Source: a virus. Taken from it: 23,127 bases of DNA. The translations under genes and the position numbers were made by a program. The stretch covers positions 1 through 23,127 of IMG/VR virus record IMGVR_UViG_3300037882_002427. One strand, given 5' to 3'. The notes beneath the pieces are model-generated. The model was not told the origin of the DNA. It saw nothing but the letters and a program-made list of their open reading frames with translations, and ran no database searches. Numbering within the stretch: the first letter of the stretch is position 1; every line of letters begins with the position of its first letter. Below are positions 15,532 to 21,489 of this stretch, piece by piece.

Positions 15532-16268
15532 TGTACCAGTACGGAAGCTACACCTACAGCAAGTGCGTCATCGAGGAGCACCCCGAAGAGATCGTCGCCC
15601 GGTTGCGGACGGCGGAGACACCGGGACGTGACGGCGGCATGACACAAGGCGGCGTGCTCGGGATGCGGCGCGTGACGCTCTCTGGCATACTAATCCCCCT
15701 GCCTGCCGATGACCTAGAGGCGCTCTGGGATGCGTTCAAGGCGGCCCATGCCCCCGGCCTGCCCAGGCAACTGGTGGTCGGGGTGGCGGATCGCTACGTG
15801 CTGGCAGAGGTGGAGAGTGCCCACGACGTGAACGCGGCCAACTATCCCAGCTCTCGGCCCTTCGAGGTGACCTTCCTGGTGGCCAATCCCCCGCTCTGGC
15901 TGGCGAGCACGGCGGACACCACGCCCCTGGGCACCACGGGTGATGATGTTATCCTAGGGGGCACGGCTCCTGTCCCGCCTCAGATCAGCGTGGTCATGGA
16001 CAGCTTCCCTCTGGCCAGTACGCTGGTGCTCACCAACACGGAGACGGGTGAGGCACTGGCCCTGGAGGGAGACGGTGCCACCCTGGAGTTCCTTATTGAC
16101 TGCGACACCAAGCAGATCACCGACCCCGGTGGAGCAGACCGCACGGGGCTCTGGAGTGCCGGCAGGTTCTGGCGACTGGCACCGGGCACCAGCACCCTCA
16201 CGGTCAGTGCGGCAGGCGGTGCCGTCGTGGACAGCGTAGAGATCACCGTCCGGGAGAGGTGGTACTAG
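15531..16268 (+). CDS. Distal tail protein (Dit-like)
   Basis: 245 residues; ATG 15531 shares a base with the tape measure stop (TAATG). The N-terminal half (VARLRTAETPGRDGGMTQGG, RRVTLSGILIPLPADDLEALWDAFKAAH, RYVLAEVESAHDV, RPFEVTFLVANPPLWLAS) has the pattern of the siphovirus tail/distal tail family (PF05709 type), which forms the hexameric ring at the tail tip. The C-terminal part from about residue 140 is a galectin-like beta sandwich (LVLTNTETGEALALEG, STLTVSAAGGAVVDSVEI). Its place between tape measure and hub genes is standard. Confidence 0.75.
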   Translation: MYQYGSYTYSKCVIEEHPEEIVARLRTAETPGRDGGMTQGGVLGMRRVTLSGILIPLPADDLEALWDAFKAAHAPGLPRQLVVGVADRYVLAEVESAHDVNAANYPSSRPFEVTFLVANPPLWLASTADTTPLGTTGDDVILGGTAPVPPQISVVMDSFPLASTLVLTNTETGEALALEGDGATLEFLIDCDTKQITDPGGADRTGLWSAGRFWRLAPGTSTLTVSAAGGAVVDSVEITVRERWY

Positions 16269-18494
16269 ATGTACGAGGTGCGCTTCTTTGACAAGACCAC
16301 GGGCAAGCGCAAGGGCGTGGAGGCCGCGCTCATTGGTCCGTGTTCCTGGAGTGTCGAGATTGCAGGTGGCTTTGGCCAGTTCACCCTCCCGATGCACGCA
16401 CGCCTCACCGAGCTGGCCAACCTCGCCGCCGGGGACGTCGTCGAGGTCTGGGACACGGGCATTGGTGCGAGCCCCGACATCTTCCACTACCGAGGGGAGA
16501 TCGAGGAGCGCGGCAGGCAAGAGGCAGAGCCGGAGCTGCTGGAGCTGCGGGGCTTTGGCTTCATGGCCAAGGCGGCGCGCACTTCGGTGGGCAGGATGCT
16601 GCGGGGCGGTGACATCGCGACCCTGGTTCTCAAGGTCTGTGAGCTGATGCTGGACACGCTGGGACTCACGGGGGACGTGGTGCTAGACATTGCCAGCACG
16701 ACTGGCATCACTAGCGAGATCTACGATGGGCGCGGGGTGAGCTCTCAGCAGGCCCTGGACGACTTGGTTAATCTGACCGGGGGGCTGTGGCACTGGGGAG
16801 TAGATCGCGATCCTGCCACCCAGAAGAGCCGCCTCTACCTGCGGGAGACGCGGGTGAGCACCACGCACCTGGCTCCGTCGTCTCCTGAGGTCAGCGCGGC
16901 GTCTGGGGGCGAGGACACCAGCCAGATCGTGAATCGCGCGCGCATCGTGGGAGACGCCTTGAAGCTCGGCGGGAACCTGATCAAGAACGCGGACTTTGAG
17001 GCCGTGATCCCCTCGGGCCTCATCAGCGGCAACGATGCGTCGGTGGCGGGAAACCTGCTGCAGAACCCTGGCTTTGAGTTTGGCAGTGTGGTCAATGGAG
17101 GCACCAGCGTCTGGACACTCACGGGCGGGGCGACGTGCAAGCAGCGCGGGGTAGGCGGTGAGCCCGACCCCAACACAGGCGACTGGCATGTCGAGACCGA
17201 CGACACAGGTGAGGGCTTCAACCAGCAGCAGACCCTCACGATGGTGCCGGGGCATCGCTACCGCCTGCTCTGCTACGCCCGGCCTGAGGTGTCGCCGGGA
17301 GCTGAGGGCACGGTGCAAGTGTTTTGGCTCACGTCGGGCGCTCCGGTCGCTGCCAGTGAGGGCACGCTGGCGGTCTCGTGCTTTGTGGCGGCCTACGAGC
17401 AGTTCAGCAAGGACTTTGTGTGCCCGGTGGGAGCAGTAGGCTTTCGCATCGAGGTGGAGCAGTTCGCGGGGTCGCTGGACTGGGACGACTTTGCCTTCTA
17501 CGATGCAGACGACCTTGCCCAGGAGGGCTGGGGGCTGGTGCTCGGCGACGGTGCCGCTGCAACCGCGTATTGGTCTGAGGAGACCGACAGCAAGCACGGC
17601 GCGTACCATGTCAAGGTGGACGTCTCGGCGACCGGCACAAGCGACACGGACGATGTGATCCTGAGGCCACAGGAGAGCAGCCCGATCAAGCCCTCCGGTA
17701 AATACGTCTTCTTCGTGTGGGCAAAGGCGGACAACCCGCACGCAGGCACGCTTGACCTGAAGTTCCTCAAGAGCGACGGCACCCAGAGCGGGGCGACGCG
17801 CCGGTATGAGTTCAGCGGTACAGGTCTCCCCACCTGGGACATGGGCTTTGTCTTTGCCACGGCTCCCCGTGATGCCGTGGCGGTGCTGCCCCTGATCCGC
17901 ATGCGCTCCGTGGGCGTGTGGCGCTTTGATGCCCTCACCCTGGCAGACGATCGCGAGCTGGCCCAGTACGTTGCGGCGGGGGAAGCACCCGGGCAAAGCG
18001 TGGACAGTCCCTACCTACCCGATGGGCCTCTCACCCTGGAGCTCAGGGCAGAGGACTTGGTGAGTGCACTAGAGGATGCCGACGTGCACGACTCCGCCAC
18101 CAACTGGGGGCCGCGCTGGTCTGATGGTGACCTTGCTGCGCCGGGGGTGGCCAGCGTTGCCGTGGCCAAGGCGCTGGCCAAGGCAAAGTTCCTGCGCTCG
18201 GGCAAGCCCGAGCGCAGGGTGGAGGTGACTCTTCCCGGTGGCAACCGCCCCCTCTGGGTGGGCGATGGTCTGCGCCTGATCGAGCCGGAGGGCGTGGCGA
18301 TGGCGGGGCCGGTGGCCTTACCCATCGTGCGCATCCGGGGGAGTGTGGACGATGCCGGGCTGATCACCCGCACGATCGAGGCGGGTCAGGAGGCCGTGAC
18401 GCTGGAGTCCCTGATCGCAAGCACGGTGCGCTCTACCGGGTTTGGCACACCCGGTCGTAGCGCGGTGCCTGCCCTGAGTATCGCCGGGTCGTAG
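16269..18494 (+). CDS. Tail-associated hub/Tal-like protein with inserted carbohydrate-binding-like modules
   Basis: 741 residues; ATG 16269 follows the previous TAG directly, with GGGAGAGG upstream. Residues 1-230 (MYEVRFFDKTTGKRKGV, SWSVEIAGGFGQFTLPMHAR, DVVEVWDT, LELRGFGFMAKA) resemble the N-terminal hub domains that cap the tail below Dit. Residues about 261-415 (NLLQNPGFEFGS, GFNQQQTLTMVPGHRYRLLCYAR, DWDDFAFYDAD) look like a CBM4/9-type jelly roll. A second, weaker copy lies at about 416-555 (YHVKVDVSATG, KYVFFVWAKADNPHAG, WRFDALTLADD). Hub-like sequence resumes after about 575 (LVSALEDADVHD, RRVEVTLPGGNRPLWVGDGL). The modules probably bind host glycans. No peptidase motif is seen. Confidence 0.7.
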   Translation: MYEVRFFDKTTGKRKGVEAALIGPCSWSVEIAGGFGQFTLPMHARLTELANLAAGDVVEVWDTGIGASPDIFHYRGEIEERGRQEAEPELLELRGFGFMAKAARTSVGRMLRGGDIATLVLKVCELMLDTLGLTGDVVLDIASTTGITSEIYDGRGVSSQQALDDLVNLTGGLWHWGVDRDPATQKSRLYLRETRVSTTHLAPSSPEVSAASGGEDTSQIVNRARIVGDALKLGGNLIKNADFEAVIPSGLISGNDASVAGNLLQNPGFEFGSVVNGGTSVWTLTGGATCKQRGVGGEPDPNTGDWHVETDDTGEGFNQQQTLTMVPGHRYRLLCYARPEVSPGAEGTVQVFWLTSGAPVAASEGTLAVSCFVAAYEQFSKDFVCPVGAVGFRIEVEQFAGSLDWDDFAFYDADDLAQEGWGLVLGDGAAATAYWSEETDSKHGAYHVKVDVSATGTSDTDDVILRPQESSPIKPSGKYVFFVWAKADNPHAGTLDLKFLKSDGTQSGATRRYEFSGTGLPTWDMGFVFATAPRDAVAVLPLIRMRSVGVWRFDALTLADDRELAQYVAAGEAPGQSVDSPYLPDGPLTLELRAEDLVSALEDADVHDSATNWGPRWSDGDLAAPGVASVAVAKALAKAKFLRSGKPERRVEVTLPGGNRPLWVGDGLRLIEPEGVAMAGPVALPIVRIRGSVDDAGLITRTIEAGQEAVTLESLIASTVRSTGFGTPGRSAVPALSIAGS
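18191..18218 (+). repeat. Perfect 13-bp inverted repeat in the hub gene
   Basis: CCTGCGCTCGGGC (18191-18203) and GCCCGAGCGCAGG (18206-18218) are exact reverse complements separated by AA. They encode LRSGKPERR in the C-terminal hub region. No T run follows, and it lies about 280 bases before the stop, so it is not a terminator of the late operon. Confidence 0.8.
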
Positions 18495-18508
18495 TCTCTA
18501 GGTTGGGC

Positions 18509-18925
18509 CTACTGATGGTAGAGCTGTTCCCGGTGACCGTCGGCAAAGAGCCTCCAGACTCCGACCACGGCCCGGCGCTTGGTGTGGACATAGACCAAGT
18601 AATGCACCAGCGCCCGCGTGGTGACTTCCTTTCGGGTGCCTTCTGCCCAGTCCGGCGCTTCTTCGATGGCCTTGACCGTGCCATACTCGGGGTGCTTCTC
18701 AAAGAACTGTGTCACGATTTCAGAAGAAGACTCCGGGGCAGTGCGTGGCTTGGTCTTACTTGCTGCACGTGGGACAGGCTTAGGGCTGGGCTTGGGCTCT
18801 AGTGCAGGCTTATTAGGCAGCAGCCATCCCAGAATAAAGAGGAAGAACAGCCCGCCGCATCCGATCGCACCGCACGTCAAGAAGGGCTTTGACCGTCGTG
18901 AGGGAGGAGTAATGTTAGTGGTCAT
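18509..18925 (-). CDS. Small single-pass membrane protein of unknown function
   Basis: 138 residues, convergent with the hub gene and only 14 bases from it. The start ATG at 18925 has a poor ribosome site (CCGGGG). A short basic N-terminus (MTTNITPPSRRSKPFLTC) leads into one membrane helix, about 20-37 (AIGCGGLFFLFILGWLL), then a Pro/Lys-rich spacer (PNKPALEPKPSPKPVPR), and a folded domain of about 70 residues (EIVTQFFEKHPEYGTVKAIE, LVHYLVYVHTKRRAVVGVWR). Topology suggests a domain held outside the membrane. It may be a lysogen-expressed accessory gene, for example in superinfection exclusion, but that is only inferred from its place. Its start lies in a hairpin (18925-18954). Confidence 0.6.
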   Translation of the reverse strand: MTTNITPPSRRSKPFLTCGAIGCGGLFFLFILGWLLPNKPALEPKPSPKPVPRAASKTKPRTAPESSSEIVTQFFEKHPEYGTVKAIEEAPDWAEGTRKEVTTRALVHYLVYVHTKRRAVVGVWRLFADGHREQLYHQ

Positions 18926-18954
18926 GCCCCGGATTCTACGCTGAGTCTGGGGCA
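18925..18954 (-). promoter_or_regulatory. Hairpin over the start of the small membrane protein gene; possible -10 in its loop
   Basis: On the leftward transcript TGCCCCAGA pairs with TCCGGGGCA, a 9-bp stem with one G-U pair and a 12-base loop. The paired 3' arm contains the only candidate ribosome site (CCGGGG) and touches the ATG. Read-through RNA from the array would therefore hide the start. The loop and stem also contain TAGAAT, a possible -10, about 8 bases before the ATG, which could give a nearly leaderless transcript with the site exposed. Confidence 0.4.
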
Positions 18955-18960
18955 GAGTGC

Positions 18961-19172
18961 AATGTCACCCCCACGTGTGTGGGGAAAGCCCTCCCTCAGA
19001 TCCGGCAGGCTATGAAGGCGGCGGTTCACCCCCACGTGTGTGGGGAAAGCTCAGAGCCTTAAATGGAACCTTGAATTTCATGCGGTTCACCCCCACGTGT
19101 GTGGGGAAAGCTCCGCGAGCTGGTTGATCTCCTCCGCGCTCACCGGTTCACCCCCACGTGTGTGGGGAAAGC
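18961..19172 (-). CRISPR. Cas-less mini-CRISPR array, type I-E-like repeat, 3 spacers
   Basis: Four 29-nt repeats lie at 18961-18989, 19022-19050, 19083-19111 and 19144-19172, separated by three 32-nt spacers (18990-19021, 19051-19082, 19112-19143). The last three repeats are identical; the first differs in its first four bases (AATG for CGGT). Each contains CCCCAC and GTGGGG arms. Read on the minus strand, the repeat ends in GTGAACCG and forms a 6-bp stem with an ACAC loop, as in type I-E repeats. The degenerate repeat is then the leader-distal end, giving leftward transcription. Only 28 bases separate the array from the stop of the upstream gene, with no AT-rich leader and no cas genes in the window. 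Processing would need Cas proteins from the host. Confidence 0.93.
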
Positions 19173-19200
19173 CCTAGTGCTCGTCCAGGAGGTCCTCAGG

Positions 19201-19476
19201 CTAGTGCTCCGCCAACCACGTGCAGCCTGCCTTGCACCCGTCCAGCATCGGGCGGTAGTCCACGGTGCGCACCACCAGTCCGCGCACCGTCCACTCACCG
19301 AGCGTGCGGAAGTGATCCTCTTTGTACGTGTCGCCTCGCTTCTCCTTGGGCAGGATCAGCGTGGCGGCTACCACCTGCTGGCACTGGGGGCAGAGTCCCA
19401 CCCAGGCAACGTCCGGCCCGACAGCAAGCTCTAGCGGGAGTGCTTGCTGCGTGGTCGCTATCTGCGTCTCTGTCAT
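19201..19476 (-). CDS. Small zinc-ribbon-like protein, unknown function
   Basis: 91 residues; ATG 19476 overlaps the upstream stop (ATGA) and follows AAGGGAAAG. Four Cys in two pairs (Cys29/Cys32 in GLCPQCQ, Cys81/Cys85 in GCKAGCTWLAEH) suggest a zinc ribbon. Its last residues CxxxCTWLAEH resemble the zinc-binding end of the first gene of this operon (CxxxxCSWIGEH). It is the last gene before the CRISPR array, whose first repeat begins 28 bases after its stop. In-frame reading past the stop meets a second TAG after PEDLLDEH, with the last nine bases duplicated. Confidence 0.7.
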   Translation of the reverse strand: MTETQIATTQQALPLELAVGPDVAWVGLCPQCQQVVAATLILPKEKRGDTYKEDHFRTLGEWTVRGLVVRTVDYRPMLDGCKAGCTWLAEH

Positions 19477-19727
19477 GATTTCTTTCCCTTCAGCTTGAGC
19501 GCCTTCTGCCGTCTGGCTTCCAGTGCGTGCAGGGAGATGATCTCTCCTGCATCGGGGACCTCGGTAATCCCCTGGGCATTCAGCGCACGCACCAGCGCCT
19601 CGTAGCGCTCCAGGGTATCGAGGGCAACGGCGGCGACGGCTTCGATATCGGACTGCACCATGGCGGCAAGGACACCCCGGTGCATGGGGTTGCGCTCGGT
19701 GAGGAGCATAGAGAGTTGTGCGTTCAC
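19473..19727 (-). CDS. Small helical protein, unknown function (GTG start)
   Basis: 84 residues. Start GTG at 19727 overlaps the upstream stop (GTGA) and is preceded by GGGGAGGAAG. The protein is helical (DIEAVAAVALDTLERYEALVRALNAQG) with a basic end (RRQKALKLKGKKS). No recognised motif. It is translationally coupled to both neighbours, so it belongs to the leftward accessory operon. Confidence 0.65.
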   Translation of the reverse strand: MNAQLSMLLTERNPMHRGVLAAMVQSDIEAVAAVALDTLERYEALVRALNAQGITEVPDAGEIISLHALEARRQKALKLKGKKS

Positions 19728-20131
19728 GGCTTCCTCCCCAACTCTCTGGCCTTCATGATCGCCAGTGTCCAGCGCTCTGGGGTCATGGTGGGCCGGTCAG
19801 AGCGCACGCCACAGAGCAGCTCGTTGGCAAAGCGAGCAACCTCACGCTCGTCGTAGTGCCGCCTGCCCGCACCATCCACCGTGAAGTCCGTGAGTGCCGG
19901 GTCGGTCTGGCCGTGGTGGCGAGCTTGGGCGATGAAGGCGTGCATGTTGTGGTTGACCCCGACACGTTTGGTCGTGGACTCAGGCTCAGGTGTCTCGGCA
20001 GGAAACACCAGATCCTCACGCAGGGCACGGGAGCGCTCGGTGGCCTCCCGGATCCGCAATGCCTCTGCCTCCGAGACTGCCCGGTCTTGCAGCACCTCCG
20101 ACTCACTGAAGAGGTCAAGGGTCAGGTTCAT
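19724..20131 (-). CDS. Unknown protein of the leftward operon
   Basis: 135 residues; ATG 20131 overlaps the upstream stop as ATGA. The N-terminal third is acidic and helical (MNLTLDLFSESEVLQDRAVS), a Pro/Glu/Thr linker follows (PAETPEPESTTKR), then a globular part with HNMHAFIAQARHHGQTDPAL, GAGRRHYDEREVARFANELL and TPERWTLAIMKARELGRKP. I do not recognise a family. The Arg/His-rich region might contact nucleic acid, but no helix-turn-helix is evident. A long ORF on the opposite strand here looks like a shadow. Confidence 0.65.
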   Translation of the reverse strand: MNLTLDLFSESEVLQDRAVSEAEALRIREATERSRALREDLVFPAETPEPESTTKRVGVNHNMHAFIAQARHHGQTDPALTDFTVDGAGRRHYDEREVARFANELLCGVRSDRPTMTPERWTLAIMKARELGRKP

Positions 20132-20409
20132 CCGGCCCTCTGCAATATCTCTTCCGCTGTCCAGTCCCTACTGGATATCCCCATTGCTTCATTGGCGGCT
20201 CGTGCCTGCGCCTCTCGCTCGGCTTGGTGCTCCCCTATCCAGGAGCAGGCCCGGGTACCGCACACGCGGGTGAGCTTGCCGCCGCGCATTGCATCACGGG
20301 TGCTGGCTCCGCACTCAGGGCAAAGGTCTGGCTCCTTGCCCATAGAAGCACGGTTAGTGAGAATGGTGTGGTGCAGCAGCTCTGCACGGGTAAAGCCTCG
20401 GTTCGTCAT
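20128..20409 (-). CDS. Small zinc-ribbon protein, unknown function
   Basis: 93 residues; ATG 20409 with CGGAGGG upstream. A zinc ribbon is likely from Cys30/Cys33 (DLCPECGAS) and Cys50/Cys55 (RVCGTRACSWIGEH). An amphipathic C-terminal helix follows (HQAEREAQARAANEAMGI). It is the first well-supported gene after the leftward promoter at 20589-20616, and its stop overlaps the next start. Such proteins in phages are often DNA-binding or adaptor proteins; no specific role can be read. Confidence 0.65.
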   Translation of the reverse strand: MTNRGFTRAELLHHTILTNRASMGKEPDLCPECGASTRDAMRGGKLTRVCGTRACSWIGEHQAEREAQARAANEAMGISSRDWTAEEILQRAG

Positions 20410-20546
20410 ACTGCCCTCCGCGTCGTGGTCACATCTGGTACAATCGTCGTGGTCGTCATCTCATGGCACCTTCCAGGCTGGGAGCAGGTCGCATCTGCCC
20501 CGGCCTCTTTGTTTTTCAGGGAGAGCGAAGCTACCAAGATTCGCAT
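20406..20546 (-). CDS. Possible leader ORF of the leftward operon
   Basis: 46 residues from ATG 20546, stop overlapping the next start as ATGA, which is the operon's usual coupling. The ribosome site is weak (GAGAG 4 bases upstream). The peptide (MRILVASLSLKNKEAGADAT, later MTTTTIVPDVTTTRRAV) has no recognised motif and a Thr-rich end. A shorter start at the MTTTT segment is also possible, with AAGG upstream. It may be a real short gene or simply leader RNA about 175 bases long. Confidence 0.3.
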   Translation of the reverse strand: MRILVASLSLKNKEAGADATCSQPGRCHEMTTTTIVPDVTTTRRAV

Positions 20547-20588
20547 AGGACTCTCATCCCCACTCCTTATCTTTCCCTGTCTGCATCC

Positions 20589-20616
20589 ATTATACAACTA
20601 AAAGTTGTAATTTCAA
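20589..20616 (-). promoter_or_regulatory. Leftward sigma70-type promoter
   Basis: On the minus strand, TTGAAA (20616-20611) and TATAAT (20594-20589) are separated by 16 bases. The -10 is a perfect consensus in a local AT-rich patch within GC-rich DNA. Transcription would start near 20582 and read the zinc-ribbon operon and the CRISPR array. Confidence 0.7.
20593..20609. promoter_or_regulatory. Operator-like perfect palindrome between divergent promoters
   Basis: TACAACT-AAA-AGTTGTA is a perfect 7-bp inverted repeat with 3-base spacer. It fills the -10/-35 spacer of the leftward promoter and covers the -35 of the rightward one, so a bound repressor would block both. The regulator is not in the window. 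Confidence 0.6.
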
Positions 20617-20633
20617 ATAATTAGTTATATAAT
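20605..20633 (+). promoter_or_regulatory. Rightward sigma70-type promoter
   Basis: TTGTAA (20605-20610) and TATAAT (20628-20633) with 17-base spacing. Transcription would start near 20640 and read the five-gene rightward operon. Its -35 overlaps both the operator palindrome and the edge of the leftward promoter. Confidence 0.6.
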
Positions 20634-20702
20634 AATTCTGGTGGCGTGAAGCCATCGCCGGATGCGACCCGGCAGGGAGAGAGCCTCCCGGAAGGAGTGG
20701 GG

Positions 20703-20918
20703 ATGAAGATTAGTGAGATTGAGATTGACTACCAGGTGACGCGCTCGCGGGACTTGCAGAGCGTGCGCCTCGGTGGCTCGGTGAAGATGCAGATCACCGA
20801 GGGCGACGACAAGAAGGAGTGCGTGGAGAAGGCCCGGCGCTGGCTGGCCGGTCAGCTCAATGCGGCGGCACAAGAGGAGCTAGAGATCGTGCTCTTTGGC
20901 CCGAAGGGTGGTGTGTGA
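20703..20918 (+). CDS. Small protein, first gene of rightward early operon
   Basis: 71 residues from ATG 20703, chosen because AAGGAG lies 5 bases upstream; an in-frame GTG at 20646 has no ribosome site. The sequence MKISEIEIDYQVTRSRDLQS, VRLGGSVKMQITEGDDKKEC and ARRWLAGQLNAAAQEELEIV has strand-strand-helix character, with the helix rich in charged residues. Small proteins of this pattern occur in phage early regions, but I cannot assign a function. Its stop overlaps the next start (TGATG). Confidence 0.75.
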   Translation: MKISEIEIDYQVTRSRDLQSVRLGGSVKMQITEGDDKKECVEKARRWLAGQLNAAAQEELEIVLFGPKGGV

Positions 20919-21214
20919 TGCCTAAGACCAAGTTCACGCAAGGCCGTTGGTGGGTCACAAAGCCGGGGTATGTTGCCTCGGACTACGACAATGACCGCTT
21001 CCACGGCGTTGCTGTCACTCTCTCACCCGATGGCTCGGTAGAGTCCGAGGCGGATGCTCACTTGATCGCCGCCGCTCCGGATCTTTACGCCGCACTGGAG
21101 AAGATCGTAGGGACGCTCATTTTTGAGGATGATGAGGGGCTTGTCACCTACTCGGAACAGGTGATCGCCGCCCGTGCCGCCATGGCTAAAGCGAGAGGAG
21201 AAGTGACCACATGA
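20918..21214 (+). CDS. Small early phage protein with AxLIAAAPDL motif
   Basis: 98 residues from ATG 20918, overlapping the preceding TGA by one base; GAAGGG upstream. An earlier in-frame start at 20819 lies inside the previous gene. The segment VESEADAHLIAAAPDLYAALEKIV is a motif met in many small phage and prophage proteins of unknown function. The N-terminal part (FTQGRWWVTKPGYVASDYDN) is a typical strand-rich start. No catalytic or DNA-binding motif is visible. Confidence 0.75.
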   Translation: MPKTKFTQGRWWVTKPGYVASDYDNDRFHGVAVTLSPDGSVESEADAHLIAAAPDLYAALEKIVGTLIFEDDEGLVTYSEQVIAARAAMAKARGEVTT

Positions 21215-21489
21215 GCGCACCCCTACCTCGCATCAAGAGCCGCACCGCGCGGGAGAACATTATGGAACTGGTGCTCCATCTCGCCACCGTGACCCGTCAG
21301 ACAGTGGACTCTGTGGAAGGACGCAGCCCCATCACCTACGAGTCTCCCGAGTTCGACAAGCTCATAGACCACAGTGTGGACATTCAGTGTGACATTCTTT
21401 CCTGGGTGGAGTGGGACAGGGACACACCCGAGGAGCGCAAGGCCAAAGCAGAGGCTGCAAAGAAAGCAGAGGGGGATTCCCATGGCTAG
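21211..21489 (+). CDS. Small helical early protein, unknown function
   Basis: 92 residues; ATG 21211 overlaps the upstream stop as ATGA, with GAGAGGAG upstream. It is acidic and helical (RENIMELVLHLATVTRQTVD, DILSWVEWDRDTPEERKAKA). No motif recognised. It overlaps the next gene by 8 bases. Confidence 0.65.
   Translation: MSAPLPRIKSRTARENIMELVLHLATVTRQTVDSVEGRSPITYESPEFDKLIDHSVDIQCDILSWVEWDRDTPEERKAKAEAAKKAEGDSHG

Larger units (their letters stand above)
20554..20706. repeat. 15-bp inverted pair of identical translation-start modules
   Basis: AAGGAGTGGGGATGA occurs on the + strand at 20692-20706, where it is the ribosome site and start of the rightward operon, and on the - strand at 20568-20554. 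In the leftward copy the ATG would start an 8-codon peptide (MRVLCESW, then stop). The two copies flank the AT-rich divergent promoter region. Confidence 0.7.

Noticed and set aside
16683-17996. 437-codon open frame on the minus strand inside the hub gene
   Set aside because: Antisense shadow of a GC-rich gene with clear tail-hub sequence; the product is Arg/His/Ala-rich without motifs and has no ribosome site.
18618-18944. 108-codon plus-strand frame opposite the small membrane protein
   Set aside because: Minus-strand reading gives a membrane helix and a Pro-rich linker with sensible topology; the plus frame has a repetitive GLGLGLG stretch mirroring it.
19206-19234. Possible fifth, decayed CRISPR repeat
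   Set aside because: Only the CACGTG core aligns, spacing would be 33 bases, and the region codes for the end of the zinc-ribbon protein.
19718-20548. 276-codon open frame on the plus strand
   Set aside because: Opposite to a coupled minus-strand operon with ATGA/GTGA overlaps, ribosome sites and zinc motifs; its product is Ser/Arg-rich low-information sequence.
20646-20702. GTG start extending the first rightward gene by 19 residues
   Set aside because: No ribosome site, close to the predicted transcription start, whereas ATG 20703 has a perfectly spaced AAGGAG.
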